A stretch of 44,413 bases of DNA from CAYNNP01 sp964398215 (GCA_964398215.1 CAYNNP010000026.1:1-44413); one strand, 5' to 3'; numbered from the stretch's first letter, positions 35,269 to 44,413 are shown. Notes: generated by a model not told the origin, from the sequence alone. Numbers and translations are program-made.

Positions 35269-37005
35269 ATGGGTCAAAACATCAATACCGCCGGCGCAGT
35301 TAGATCCGGCGGATCAATATCAAATAGCAAGTCAAGCGTTTCAGCTGGCGACCACCTGTCGCGCACAAAGTCGCGCCATCCTGCAAATCCACGCGGGCTA
35401 GAGTATTACCGAAAGGTGCCAGCGTTCGCAGTTTTGCAACATGCCGCCGAGAAAATTCCCAACCGCGATGCAATTCGCTACGGGGCCAAAGCCTGGAACT
35501 ACAAAGAACTGAACCGCGATGCGATTCGCTGCGCAGCGATGCTACAAAAGATGGGCGTCAAACCAGGTGATCGCGTTGGCCTTCTACTGCCCAACGTTCC
35601 CGAATACATCATCGCGGCGAACGGAATTTGGCGCGCTGGCGGCGTTGTTGTTGCGATCAGCCCTTTGATGGTTGCCGACGAAGTCAAAAAGCTACTTTCA
35701 CAGACAGGATGCCGGTACGTCATTGGCTTGGACATGCTATCTCACTTGGTTGACGGTTTTCGATCTGATCTAAAAAAGCTGCTGCTAGTTTCGATTCGCG
35801 AACACTTACCGGCCTATAAACAACTGGGCTACTTTTGGATTCGTCACCGCCGAACCGGGCATTGGTCGATGCCAGCGAACGTTGGTTGCGGTTGGTTCTG
35901 GGACGAAATGCAAAAGACAGACAACCGCTGGCGTCCGATTTCTATCAATCCACAGAAAGACCCTGCGTACATACTGCCCACTGGCGGAACGACGGGTTCG
36001 CCCAAAGCCGTCACGCTCAGCCACGAAAACATGGTTGCAAACGCATGGCAACAGTACGTCTGGACCGACAAGTCATTTGGCAAGGAAACGATGTTGGCAG
36101 TATTGCCATTCTTTCATAGCTATGGAATTTCAGCGACCGTGATGGGTGGCGCGATGATGGGCGCGACGCTCGTTCTGCATCATCGATTCAATACTCGACA
36201 AGTCATCCGTTTGATTGAAAAGCATCGGCCAACGGTTTTTCATGCGGTGCCTGCGATGTTGGTTGCGATCAACGACCGGCTGAGAACCAATGCTGCGAAT
36301 CTGTGGAGCTTGCGCTGGGTGATCAGTGGCGGCGCTTCCTTGGATTCTGCGGTTGCGGAAGAATTCACGGAGCACAGTGGCGCGTTAGTGGTAGAGGGAT
36401 TTGGGCTCTCGGAGGCCTCGCCTGTGACGCATGTTGGCAACTTATTCACGAAACCACGATACGGTGCGATTGGATTGCCGCTGCCTGAAACAGAAGTTCG
36501 GATCGTTAACCAGGACCTGGAAAATGGCGTGGTCGATGTGCCCGATGGCACAGTTGGACAAATGCTAATTCGCGGTCCCCAGGTGATGCTGGGCTACTGG
36601 AGAGATCCGGCTGGCACTGCGGAGGCGATCAAAGACGGTTGGTTGCATACAGGTGATTTGGCAATACGCCACTCTGATGGTTACTACAGCATTGCTGGAC
36701 GCTGCAAAGACCTGATCATCACATCGGGTTTCAATGTTTATCCAAGTGAAGTGGAAGCCGTTCTACGTGAACACGAAGACGTAGTCGATGCAGCCGTGAT
36801 CGGTGAACCAGATACGCGCCGCGGCGAAATCGTAAAAGCGGTTGTCGTGATGAAGAACGGGAAGGTTTGCAACGAGTCATTGCTGATTGCACATTGCAAC
36901 GCGCGGCTTTCAAAGCACAAACGACCACAAGTATTTGAGCAATGCGACGGTGATTTGCCTCGGAATTTTTTGGGCAAAATCGTTCGGCGTCATTTGCGAG
37001 ATTGA
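35269..37005 (+). CDS. AMP-binding acyl-CoA ligase (long-chain fatty-acid CoA ligase type)
   Basis: This activates fatty acids to acyl-CoA via an acyl-adenylate, the entry step of beta-oxidation. The start at ATG 35269 is supported by AGGTGGAG about six bases upstream; the frame is open to 35104, but that peptide looks unconserved. The 578-residue protein has the adenylation motifs in order: LPTGGTTGSPKAVTLSH (P-loop) around 233-249, GFGLSEASPV near 378, GWLHTGDLA near 460, and the hinge GRCKDLIITSGFNVYPSEVE near 477-496. The C-terminal catalytic lysine is in FLGKIVRRHL. It is the first gene of a plus-strand block with thiolase, FadJ-type enzyme and acyl-CoA dehydrogenase. Chain-length preference cannot be read. 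Confidence 0.93.
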   Translation: MGQNINTAGAVRSGGSISNSKSSVSAGDHLSRTKSRHPANPRGLEYYRKVPAFAVLQHAAEKIPNRDAIRYGAKAWNYKELNRDAIRCAAMLQKMGVKPGDRVGLLLPNVPEYIIAANGIWRAGGVVVAISPLMVADEVKKLLSQTGCRYVIGLDMLSHLVDGFRSDLKKLLLVSIREHLPAYKQLGYFWIRHRRTGHWSMPANVGCGWFWDEMQKTDNRWRPISINPQKDPAYILPTGGTTGSPKAVTLSHENMVANAWQQYVWTDKSFGKETMLAVLPFFHSYGISATVMGGAMMGATLVLHHRFNTRQVIRLIEKHRPTVFHAVPAMLVAINDRLRTNAANLWSLRWVISGGASLDSAVAEEFTEHSGALVVEGFGLSEASPVTHVGNLFTKPRYGAIGLPLPETEVRIVNQDLENGVVDVPDGTVGQMLIRGPQVMLGYWRDPAGTAEAIKDGWLHTGDLAIRHSDGYYSIAGRCKDLIITSGFNVYPSEVEAVLREHEDVVDAAVIGEPDTRRGEIVKAVVVMKNGKVCNESLLIAHCNARLSKHKRPQVFEQCDGDLPRNFLGKIVRRHLRD

Positions 37006-37082
37006 ATTTCATTTATTGAACTTATTTTACTTCAACCCTAGGCACCGCATGGTGATGTCCGCCGCTTCATGGAGTTTTGAAT

Positions 37083-38378
37083 ATGGAAAAGCTACAACCG
37101 ATCGCTATCGTCAGCGGTGCTCGCACCCCACTGGCAAAAGCATTCACGGATCTGCGCGATTTGTCTGCCGTCGATTTAGGCATACAAGCGGTAACCGATG
37201 CGCTTCGGCGATGCGATTTGCAGCCATCGGACATCGACGAATTGGTCATGGGAAACGTGTCGGGTCAGCCAGACGCAGCGAACCTTGCTCGAGTCATCGC
37301 TTTGGGAACGAACATTCCGAATGACCGCATCGCGCACACGGTCAACCGAAACTGTGCGTCAGGAATGGAATCGATCATCGGCGCATGGCACTCGCTTCAA
37401 CAACGACGATCGAACATCGTAATTGCGGGTGGAACCGAGTCGATGTCGAACGTGCCGCTGCTGTACCAGAAGAGGACGGCAGAAAAGTTCATGAAGCTTG
37501 GTCGGGCCAAGAAAATGCTTGGACGTCTAAAGCTGATGGCTAGCTTTCGCCCAAAACACTTCAAGCCGATCATCGGATTGCAACTTGGACTGACTGATCC
37601 GACTTGCGGATTGAACATGGGTCAGACCGCCGAAATCCTTGCCAACGAGTTCTCGATTTCTCGACAGGAGCAAGACGAGTACGCGTTACTGAGTCACCAA
37701 AAAGCACTTGCTGCTCAAGAGAAGTGTTTCCTGTCCGGCGAGATTGCGGCTGTGAAAATAGGCGACAAAGTAGTCGACAAAGACAATGGGCCGCGACAAG
37801 GCCAGTCGCTCCAACAGTTGCAAAAGCTGCGAACGATCTTTGACAAAGAAGGATCCGTAACGGCCGGAAATAGCTGCCCCATCACTGATGGTGCTGCCGC
37901 TTTGGTATTGGCCAGACCCAGTGAGCTTGAAAAATTCGAGGCACCACCGCTGGGCTTCATTACGCACTATGCGATCGCCGGATGCGATCCGCGCAGAATG
38001 GGGCTTGGGCCTGTTTACGCAACGTCAAAGCTGCTGAAACAAACCGGTTGGACGATGGATGACTTTGACCTAATCGAGATCAACGAAGCGTTTGCTGCCC
38101 AAGTCATCGCGTGTCAAAAAGCTGCTGGGTCGACTGAGTTTTGTAAATCAGAGCTTGGGTTGTCGTCCGCTATGGGCGGATTTGAACCGGACAAAATCAA
38201 TCTTCATGGCGGCGCAATTGCACTGGGGCATCCCGTCGGTACGACTGGAACGCGAATCGTATTGACGCTGTTGCGCGCATTGAAGGCAACCGGTGGTCGC
38301 CGAGGCTTGGCGACTTTATGTGTGGGTGGTGGACAGGGTTTTGCAATCGCAGTTGAAACAAACCAGGAGCATTCATGA
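37083..38378 (+). CDS. Acetyl-CoA acyltransferase (thiolase)
   Basis: This cleaves 3-ketoacyl-CoA to acetyl-CoA and a shortened acyl-CoA, the last step of beta-oxidation. From ATG 37083 (GGAG upstream), the nucleophile is Cys91 in VNRNCASGME, and GGAIALGHPVGTTGTR near 380-395 carries the catalytic His. LCVGGGQG holds the second active-site Cys. The length of 432 residues fits the FadI/trifunctional-enzyme beta type, which pairs with FadJ-like proteins. Its stop overlaps the FadJ-like start by 4 bp, so the two subunits of the complex are probably coupled at translation. Confidence 0.94.
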   Translation: MEKLQPIAIVSGARTPLAKAFTDLRDLSAVDLGIQAVTDALRRCDLQPSDIDELVMGNVSGQPDAANLARVIALGTNIPNDRIAHTVNRNCASGMESIIGAWHSLQQRRSNIVIAGGTESMSNVPLLYQKRTAEKFMKLGRAKKMLGRLKLMASFRPKHFKPIIGLQLGLTDPTCGLNMGQTAEILANEFSISRQEQDEYALLSHQKALAAQEKCFLSGEIAAVKIGDKVVDKDNGPRQGQSLQQLQKLRTIFDKEGSVTAGNSCPITDGAAALVLARPSELEKFEAPPLGFITHYAIAGCDPRRMGLGPVYATSKLLKQTGWTMDDFDLIEINEAFAAQVIACQKAAGSTEFCKSELGLSSAMGGFEPDKINLHGGAIALGHPVGTTGTRIVLTLLRALKATGGRRGLATLCVGGGQGFAIAVETNQEHS

Positions 38379-40573
38379 TGAAATTCATTGACTATGAAAA
38401 CTGGGAGGTCAACGTTGACGCCCGCCGAATCGTACGTATCGCATTGAATGTCCCCGACCGGCCACTCAATGTGTTGAACGAATCTGTGATGGATGAACTT
38501 CAGCATATCGTTAGCGAGGTCGAAGACAGTGACGCTGCATTGTTGGTGATTGAAAGCAGCAAAGAGAGCGGGTTCTTGGCAGGCGCGGACGTCAGTGTCA
38601 TCGCCAACATCGAATCGCCCGAGCAAGCATTGCATTTGATCGAAAAGGGACAACTTTTGTTTCAGCGGATCGAGTGGTTGACGATTCCAACGATCGCTGT
38701 GATCCATGGCCCATGCTTGGGTGGTGGGCTGGAGCTTTCGTTGGCTTGCAATTATCGGATCGCTCGCGACAACAGTTCAACGGCGATTGGATTGCCCGAG
38801 ATAAAACTTGGCTTGATTCCTGGATGGGGCGGAACCCAGCGTTTGCCAAAATTGGTTGGGCTAACTGAAAGCCTTTCCATGATCCTGCAGGGTAAAACCA
38901 AGGACGCGCGGTCAGCACTGGCAATCGGTTTGATCGACAAGGCGGTTGCGCCCGAGCATTGGTCAAACGAAGTCGACGCATTCATCGATACTGTTGTAAC
39001 GGGTGGCTCTGTTACAGCACCATCATCACGCCGATCGCTGCGACGTCGGTTGGTCGAAGGTACTTCACTGGGCCGGTCCTTGATTTTGAAAGCGACCAAG
39101 AAGCGAATTGCAAAAAGTGTCAACCATTATCCGGCGCTCGGTGCCGCGATCAAAGCAATCTCGCATAGTTTCAAACGTGGCGTCAATGGTTTCGAGTGCG
39201 AGCGTCAAGAGTTTGCCAAGCTGCTGCCCACTCCAACGTGCCGTAGTTTGCTGAAGCTGTTCTTTTCACGAGAATCAGCAAGAACGTTGTCAACATGGTC
39301 ATCTGGTGGCATACGCGCGGCACTAGGTGAACCGATTCAGACGGTCGGCGTTGTGGGGGCTGGAACGATGGGAGCTGGTATCGCGCAGCTGTCTGCGTTG
39401 CGCGGATTCGACGTCATCGTGCAAGAGATCGACGACTCCGCTGTTGCCGCAGGTCAGCAACGCATTGATTCGTTGTTGAACAAAGTTGCGGCAAGAAAGA
39501 ACTGGACGACTGATCAACACGACAAAATTCGCGAACGAGTTCTCGTTACTACGGATCAGATGGAAATGTCGAAGGCAGATCTAGTTGTCGAAGCCATTGT
39601 TGAACGAATGGACGTCAAGAAAATGTTGTTCGACGACTTGGAGCATCGTGTTGACGATTCGGCCATTTTAGCCACGAACACTTCGTCATTGTCGGTCGAT
39701 GAAATGTCGGGGGATCTCTCGCGAAGAGGTCGCTTTGGTGGATTGCACTTTTTCAATCCTGTTCACCGCATGGAACTCGTTGAAGTCGTGCGTGGTAAAT
39801 CGACATCCGACGAAACGGTTGCCCGTTTGGTGTCGTTCGTTCGCGCCTTGGGCAAGACACCCATCGTTACATCTGACTCGCCAGGTTTTTTGGTCAATCG
39901 AGTTCTCTTTCCGTACCTTGGTGAAGCTGTGTTGATGGTTCGCGAAGGACACGACATTGCAGCGATTGACAAGAATCTGAGGAAGTTCGGAATGCCAATG
40001 GGGCCGCTGGAACTGCTGGATCAAGTTGGCATTGATGTCGCATTGCACGTTGCCAATTCGTTGCGATCTGTGCTTGGAGATACGGAGCAGGTTGCGGAAT
40101 TCTTGTCGAAAATGGTCGAACAAGGTCGCCTGGGCAAGAAAGCCAATCGCGGATTCTACGACTACAACAAAGAGCGAAAATCTCGCGCTATGGAAATTCC
40201 TAGCGTTGCCTCGAAGCGGCGTCTGCCCAGCGATTTCATCAATGACGGACTCAACACGACGCAGCGTCGTCTGATCTATCCGATGCTTGCAGAATCCGTC
40301 AGGTGCCTGGATGAACGAGTGGTTCAGCATGCTTGGATGGTCGATTTGGCGATGGTTCTGGGAACAGGGTTTGCGCCACACACCGGCGGGCCGTTGCACG
40401 TTTTGGACACCATTGGCACCAAGAACTTTCTGGTCAATTGCAGGCTCTTGCAATCCGTTTGTGGAGAGAGATTTGCGCCTCCGAGAAGTTTGAGGCAAAT
40501 GTCAAATAGCGGCGCCACGTTCTTTCAAGCAGCGGATGCACTTGGCGGTGCGGTGGAGCCAACGGAGTCTTAG
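38375..40573 (+). CDS. Bifunctional enoyl-CoA hydratase / 3-hydroxyacyl-CoA dehydrogenase (FadJ/FadB type)
   Basis: This hydrates enoyl-CoA and oxidises the 3-hydroxyacyl-CoA with NAD+. The hydratase domain (about 15-200) has SGFLAGADVSVI, the oxyanion segment GPCLGGGLELSLACNYRIA and GLPEIKLGLIPGWGGT, with both catalytic glutamates (GGGLE and LPE). The dehydrogenase part begins at about 323 with GVVGAGTMGAGIAQ and continues with NTSSLSVDEM, HFFNPVHRMELVEVV (catalytic His) and DSPGFLVNRVLFPYLGEA. The length of 732 residues fits FadJ. An AGGAG sequence precedes the ATG at 38375, which overlaps the thiolase stop by 4 bp; the ATG at 38378 is also possible. With the thiolase it should form an alpha/beta trifunctional-type complex. 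Confidence 0.94.
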   Translation: MMKFIDYENWEVNVDARRIVRIALNVPDRPLNVLNESVMDELQHIVSEVEDSDAALLVIESSKESGFLAGADVSVIANIESPEQALHLIEKGQLLFQRIEWLTIPTIAVIHGPCLGGGLELSLACNYRIARDNSSTAIGLPEIKLGLIPGWGGTQRLPKLVGLTESLSMILQGKTKDARSALAIGLIDKAVAPEHWSNEVDAFIDTVVTGGSVTAPSSRRSLRRRLVEGTSLGRSLILKATKKRIAKSVNHYPALGAAIKAISHSFKRGVNGFECERQEFAKLLPTPTCRSLLKLFFSRESARTLSTWSSGGIRAALGEPIQTVGVVGAGTMGAGIAQLSALRGFDVIVQEIDDSAVAAGQQRIDSLLNKVAARKNWTTDQHDKIRERVLVTTDQMEMSKADLVVEAIVERMDVKKMLFDDLEHRVDDSAILATNTSSLSVDEMSGDLSRRGRFGGLHFFNPVHRMELVEVVRGKSTSDETVARLVSFVRALGKTPIVTSDSPGFLVNRVLFPYLGEAVLMVREGHDIAAIDKNLRKFGMPMGPLELLDQVGIDVALHVANSLRSVLGDTEQVAEFLSKMVEQGRLGKKANRGFYDYNKERKSRAMEIPSVASKRRLPSDFINDGLNTTQRRLIYPMLAESVRCLDERVVQHAWMVDLAMVLGTGFAPHTGGPLHVLDTIGTKNFLVNCRLLQSVCGERFAPPRSLRQMSNSGATFFQAADALGGAVEPTES

Positions 40574-40626
40574 CACTCCACATGCACACACAGCGAAATA
40601 CGTTTCTTTTTAGCGAGGTCTAAACC

Positions 40627-42570
40627 ATGAGTCTTGATGCGAATCACAAACACACATCAACGGACGCTTCCTCTAGTGTTGAGAATGCTCAGGGCGAGTC
40701 GTTCGCAGAAGTTGCCCTGCGATTGGGCGGCGCCTCGGCAGAAGAGGCCCAAAGGACTGGCGTTCTGGACACGGCAGATGACCAAGTCGAATCGTTGTTT
40801 GCCGAAGAGTACAAAACCGTCAACAGTCCTGTGCACCGCGCGGTTTGGGGCTCACATGTTCCGACAGATCTGTTTGTCCAGGCACAACCGATTGCCAAGG
40901 AAACGGTCCAACTGGCAATCAATCGTTCGCTGAACGTGGTGCGTTCTCATCGCGACAAAGGAACATTGTTGGATGACGACGGCAAGATCGCTGAGCAAGT
41001 CTTGGATGACCTGGGTTCAGCGGGCTACTGGGGTCTGTTGGTCGATCCCAAGTACGGTGGATCGGGCGCGAGCATGCGCGAGTTTTCAAAGATGATTACT
41101 TTGATGGCCACGATTGATCCCACTGTCGCAGGTCTGGCATCGGTTCACGGTTGCATCGGAGCAGTCGATCCGGTTCGCGCGTTCGGAGACGAATCGCAGA
41201 AAGAACGTTTTTTGCCAAAGCTTGCGAGTGGCGAGAGGTTGTCAGCGTTCGCGTTGACAGAACCGGGAGCCGGCAGTGACCTGACGGCGCTGAAGACGAC
41301 TGCGGTTCTGGATGGTGATCACTATATCGTTAACGGCGAGAAACTGTTCATCACCAACGCGGTGCCTGGCCGGACGATTGGTTTGGTTTGCAAAATCGAT
41401 GGAAAACCATCCGTTCTGGTCGTGGATCTGCCCGCTACGGAAACGGAAAACTTTCAGATGAATCGTTACGGTTTGTACGCGTTGCGACGAGCAAGCAATA
41501 ACGGTCTGATCTTCAAAGATTTTCGTGTTCCAGCGTCCAACCTTCTGAAACCGACTCATGGTGATGGCCTGACCATTGCCTATCACGGCTTGAATCTCGG
41601 TAGAGTCGCGTTGTGTGCGAATGCTGGCGGAACGATGCGTTGGATGATGTCGGAAATATTGCCTTGGGCCCAGTACCGCGAGACTTATGGGCAGGCCATC
41701 GAGCGCCGTGAATTGGTGCAGCGCCGGGTCGGGCGACTTGCCGGGATGATTGTCGCCTGTGACGCGCTGACCGCATGGTGCTCTGGTTTATTGGACCAAG
41801 GGTACCGTGGCGAAATGGAGTGCATTATCGCCAAAATATTTGGCAGCGAGGCACAGAAGGAAGCGGCGATTGAACTGTTCATGAAGACACATGGCGGGCG
41901 ATCCTTTTTGCACGGACATCCGTTTGGTGACAATGTTCACGAGTTCCTGGCACCTTGTATCTACGAGGGCGAAGGCGAGATGTTGGCAATGGCGTTCTTT
42001 AAATCGCTGGTCAAACATCACGGCAAAACGTATTTTGAACCCATTGGCCGAACGCTACACGATCTTGGGATCAAGCGTCCGAATTTGGCAAACCCAATGC
42101 ATCTTTGGGCGCTGCGGAAACCAATGCTTGGCTATGCATCATGGTTCGCGGGTAGGAAATTGGTTGGCACGAAGTGGGATTCGGCGCACGTCGGTTCTCG
42201 TGACTTGCAGGGTCATGTTCGGTACGCAAAGAAACTGCTGGGCAAGAGCGAGTTCATGATAAGCGGCATGATGCGCAAGTATCAACTGAAGCTTGCCGAT
42301 CGTCAGTGCCGAATGTCTGCGCTTTCGCTAACCATTCAGAACGCGGTTGTGATGTTGGTCACCGCGCTGTACGCCGATCAATGCGAAGATCCAATCACCA
42401 AGGCTGCCGCCGACACGATTTGCCGCGAGCTACGAGGAAAAATCACTGGCGCCGCGCCCAGCGATAACGATTTTCGCCAGATGGTTGAACTGGGCGCCAA
42501 CATTGCGTCCGGCGGTTGGAGCGAACTTAGTGGTGTGACCAGGGGCAAGATCATGATGCCCTACAAGTAA
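40627..42570 (+). CDS. Acyl-CoA dehydrogenase, long form
   Basis: This FAD enzyme introduces the first double bond in beta-oxidation. The chain (647 residues) is longer than the usual 380-400. An N-terminal extension of about 90 residues precedes the first helical domain (GYWGLLVDPKYGGSGASMREF). FAD/substrate motifs include AFALTEPGAGSDLTALKT and YIVNGEKLFITNA near 215-245, and YGQAIERRELVQRRVGRLAGM follows later. IYEGEGEM near 440 carries a glutamate at the position of the catalytic base in short- and medium-chain enzymes. The extra C-terminal 190 residues are helical, as in very-long-chain-type enzymes. No ETF genes are present in the window to accept its electrons. Confidence 0.92.
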   Translation: MSLDANHKHTSTDASSSVENAQGESFAEVALRLGGASAEEAQRTGVLDTADDQVESLFAEEYKTVNSPVHRAVWGSHVPTDLFVQAQPIAKETVQLAINRSLNVVRSHRDKGTLLDDDGKIAEQVLDDLGSAGYWGLLVDPKYGGSGASMREFSKMITLMATIDPTVAGLASVHGCIGAVDPVRAFGDESQKERFLPKLASGERLSAFALTEPGAGSDLTALKTTAVLDGDHYIVNGEKLFITNAVPGRTIGLVCKIDGKPSVLVVDLPATETENFQMNRYGLYALRRASNNGLIFKDFRVPASNLLKPTHGDGLTIAYHGLNLGRVALCANAGGTMRWMMSEILPWAQYRETYGQAIERRELVQRRVGRLAGMIVACDALTAWCSGLLDQGYRGEMECIIAKIFGSEAQKEAAIELFMKTHGGRSFLHGHPFGDNVHEFLAPCIYEGEGEMLAMAFFKSLVKHHGKTYFEPIGRTLHDLGIKRPNLANPMHLWALRKPMLGYASWFAGRKLVGTKWDSAHVGSRDLQGHVRYAKKLLGKSEFMISGMMRKYQLKLADRQCRMSALSLTIQNAVVMLVTALYADQCEDPITKAAADTICRELRGKITGAAPSDNDFRQMVELGANIASGGWSELSGVTRGKIMMPYK

Positions 42571-42621
42571 TGGCGGGCTGGAGGTTTCATTGAACGGCGA
42601 AGCGCGCGGGGGTTGGTTTGG

Positions 42622-42640
42622 CTGTCCTTGGGAAGGGCAG
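42622..42640 (+). terminator. Small hairpin followed by TTT (weak terminator or attenuator)
   Basis: CTGTCCTT and AAGGGCAG pair around GGG (one G-U pair) and are followed by TTTGCGTTTA. It lies between the acyl-CoA dehydrogenase and patatin genes. The T-tract is poor, so partial termination at best. Confidence 0.25.
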
Positions 42641-42665
42641 TTTGCGTTTACGTTGAGGTAGCAAG

Positions 42666-43601
42666 ATGAGATTGATGGAACTCTTTAATCTGAATCGCGA
42701 GGATTTTTTGACAGGTCCTTGTGATTCACGTCGCGCCGTCGTCGCACTGGGCGGAGGCGGCGCGCGAGGCGTTGCGCACTTGGGGGCGATGCAAATGATT
42801 GGCGAGTCAGGAGTTCACACCGAGCAGATCGTGGGTGTCAGCATGGGCAGTTTGATTGGTGCACTATGTGCGTCCGATCTGGACATCAAATCTGTGCAGA
42901 CCAAAGCGATCGAACTCCTGCGCTCGCCGATCTTTCAACACAAACAAGCAGCCTTGGCAGCGGCGAATACGTCGGCACAAAAAAATCCTCACAAGGGAGA
43001 GACCTCGTGGTACTCACGGCTGCGGACCATGCTGACTGCGCACCGAGCATTCTTGCGCGTTGTCAGCAGCCCTTCTTTGCTGGACGGGGCACTGCTGAAA
43101 GAAGTTATTGAGTGGCTGGTTCCTGATATTGACCTTCGGGATCTTCCTACACCGTTGGCGGTTGTCACGGCGGATCTGCTGAGCGGACGGCGCGTTGTTT
43201 TGGAAAGTGGACCGCTGCGAAAAGCCGTTCAAGCATCCATGTCGATACCTGGTATTTTTCCACCAGTGAAATGGAAAGACAAACTGCTGTGTGACATTGG
43301 TGTGTTTGATTCGATTCCAATTGCTGTCGCACGATCTTACGCAACCGACTTGACGATCGCGGTCGATGTTGGGCAACAGAATATGGCGATCGATGAATGT
43401 AAAACTGCGTTGGATGTCTTGATACGGATGGAGGATATCGGCGAACGGCTACTTCGACGCGAGGTAATCAAAGAAGCCGAGATTCTGATTCGACCTCAGG
43501 TTGGCAGATATTCATGGTTCGATTTTTCGGAACCCGAAGCATTGATTCAAGCCGGACGTGACGCTGCGAAAAAATCGCTGTTACCGATTACGAATCGCTA
43601 G
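42666..43601 (+). CDS. Patatin-like phospholipase/esterase
   Basis: This is predicted to hydrolyse acyl esters with a Ser-Asp dyad, which could release fatty acids for the genes upstream. The ATG at 42666 follows TTGAGGTAGCAAG (GAGG at good spacing). The oxyanion loop is LGGGGARGVAHLG (about 28-40), the nucleophile is Ser59 in GVSMG, and the catalytic Asp is Asp210 in CDIGVFDSIP. The second position of that motif is Ile instead of the more common Gly. There is no signal peptide, so it is probably cytoplasmic. It is 95 bp after the acyl-CoA dehydrogenase and may still be in the operon. It overlaps the convergent SDR by 4 bp. Confidence 0.88.
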   Translation: MRLMELFNLNREDFLTGPCDSRRAVVALGGGGARGVAHLGAMQMIGESGVHTEQIVGVSMGSLIGALCASDLDIKSVQTKAIELLRSPIFQHKQAALAAANTSAQKNPHKGETSWYSRLRTMLTAHRAFLRVVSSPSLLDGALLKEVIEWLVPDIDLRDLPTPLAVVTADLLSGRRVVLESGPLRKAVQASMSIPGIFPPVKWKDKLLCDIGVFDSIPIAVARSYATDLTIAVDVGQQNMAIDECKTALDVLIRMEDIGERLLRREVIKEAEILIRPQVGRYSWFDFSEPEALIQAGRDAAKKSLLPITNR

Positions 43602-44386
43602 ACATCTTCCTCTAGCCGATACATTTCACGCCAAGGCAACTGAATGCCACCGTCGATCGTGATGGTGCTGCCAGTAACGTAAGCACTTTCTGGGTCGCAC
43701 AAGAATACAACGCCGCGGCCGATTTCTTCGGGTTTGCCCAGACGTCCCATTGGGATCTTGGCACCTTCTTGGGCCAGCGTTTCTTCTGTAAAGAACTTGC
43801 GTTCACCTGGTGTATCGGTCCAACCTGGGTGAATGATGTTGCAGCGAATGTTGTGTCGAAACAATTCGCAGGCCGCAGTCCGCGCCATTTGGTCATTAGC
43901 GGCTTTGGCCATGTTGTAAGCCATCGCGCCGGGGATCGCCATGTGCGCGTGCGGGCTGCTGATCACAACAATGTTGCCACCATTGCCGGCGGCTACCATC
44001 TTTTCGCTACCGTATCGGACAAGATAAAAAGCGCCCCACATACTGATGTCGATCGTCTTTTTGAATTCACTCAAATCAGAATCCAACATCAAGTGGCGAT
44101 CGCTATAGGCGGCATTGCTGACCACGATGTCCAGTCCACCCATCAAGTCACAGGACTGATCGATCAATGATTTTGCCGCGTCATGGTCGGCCAAATTGGC
44201 TTGGACTTTGTACGCCTGGGAGCCATGTTTTTTGCATTCGGCAATCACTTCATCGGCTTCATCGCCATTGCTGTTGTAGTTGATAACAACATCCGCGCCC
44301 GCCTTGGCAAGTTGGATAGCGATTCCACGACCGATGCCGCGTGATGACCCGCTGACGACAGCGCGCTTTCCCTTCAAATTGCTCAT
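43598..44386 (-). CDS. Short-chain dehydrogenase/reductase (FabG/glucose dehydrogenase-like)
   Basis: This is a classical SDR with NAD(P)-binding SGSSRGIGRGIAIQL at about 12-26. The usual NNAG is SNAA near 87-90. The catalytic Ser lies in VVISSPHAH and the Tyr/Lys pair in YNMAK. A C-terminal GSTITIDGGIQLPW segment, typical of FabG-type enzymes, follows. The length of 262 residues is normal. The start at ATG 44386 was preferred over 44392, whose upstream purines sit too close. It is convergent with the patatin gene, overlapping it by 4 bp. The substrate is unknown. Confidence 0.9.
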   Translation of the reverse strand: MSNLKGKRAVVSGSSRGIGRGIAIQLAKAGADVVINYNSNGDEADEVIAECKKHGSQAYKVQANLADHDAAKSLIDQSCDLMGGLDIVVSNAAYSDRHLMLDSDLSEFKKTIDISMWGAFYLVRYGSEKMVAAGNGGNIVVISSPHAHMAIPGAMAYNMAKAANDQMARTAACELFRHNIRCNIIHPGWTDTPGERKFFTEETLAQEGAKIPMGRLGKPEEIGRGVVFLCDPESAYVTGSTITIDGGIQLPWREMYRLEEDV

Positions 44387-44413
44387 TTTCATTCTCTTTG
44401 AGTGGTGTTCCAG

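Noticed and set aside
43256..43330. Possible loss of the patatin catalytic Asp (CDIG instead of DGG)
   Set aside because: The Asp itself is present as Asp210; only the neighbouring glycine differs.

Overview
The window looks like a piece of a Pirellulaceae-type planctomycete chromosome (Rhodopirellula and relatives). The main evidence is a sulfatase / PSCyt-DUF1549-DUF1553 / DUF1501 / sulfatase gene run with ThuA-like and DUF1080 proteins nearby, an ECF sigma factor coupled to a kinase-like protein, several large secreted TPR proteins, and roughly 50-55% GC by eye. Many genes have weak or no Shine-Dalgarno sequences. The assembly is draft: a 100-N placeholder (20096-20195) interrupts one gene. 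No rRNA, tRNA, CRISPR array, transposase or phage gene was recognised. All family names come from motifs read by eye, not from database searches.

Layout. 1-4.8 kb: a reductase with CysJ-type FAD/NADPH modules but a four-cysteine Fe-S domain where a flavodoxin would be expected; a convergent AraC-HTH/Ogt alkyltransferase; and an ECF sigma factor overlapping a degenerate kinase-like gene. 5-11 kb: a secreted M14 carboxypeptidase, a TrkH-type K+ transporter, an NfeD/ClpP-class membrane protease and a polytopic membrane protein. 11-15 kb: a Tat-exported DUF1080 protein, a beta-barrel-like gene whose signal peptide lies in a different frame (probable frameshift), and a TolC-like outer-membrane lipoprotein. 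15-23.2 kb, minus strand: a tight polysaccharide-degradation-type operon (sulfatase, PSCyt/PSD1 protein, DUF1501 protein, HEAT-fused sulfatase) followed by a ThuA-domain protein. 23.4-27.7 kb: a cyclophilin, a BON-MscS channel, an SDR, a methyltransferase with a lipoprotein signal, and a small conserved-looking protein. 27.7-34.6 kb: two exported TPR proteins divergent from two coupled membrane proteins that share an internal module; none has a function I recognise. 34.6-44.4 kb: a palindromic repeat region, then a promoter with an adjacent perfect palindrome, then acyl-CoA ligase, thiolase, FadJ-type bifunctional enzyme, acyl-CoA dehydrogenase and patatin, with a convergent SDR at the end.

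How the genes fit together. The 35-43.6 kb block encodes a near-complete fatty-acid beta-oxidation route (activation, dehydrogenation, hydration/second dehydrogenation, thiolysis) with a lipase-like protein that could supply fatty acids. The 15-23 kb block fits extracytoplasmic desulfation and breakdown of sulfated polymers.

Structure outside genes. There are two copies, in opposite orientation, of a 114-118 bp palindromic element (16027-16140 and 25395-25512). A second, unrelated long inverted repeat lies at 34712-34908, and a short TGTAGCGRAAG motif recurs in three intergenic spots. The strongest candidates for something undescribed are the divergent TPR/membrane-protein locus (27.7-34.6 kb), the putative lipoprotein methyltransferase, the sigma/pseudokinase pair, and the palindrome-plus-promoter controlling the beta-oxidation genes.
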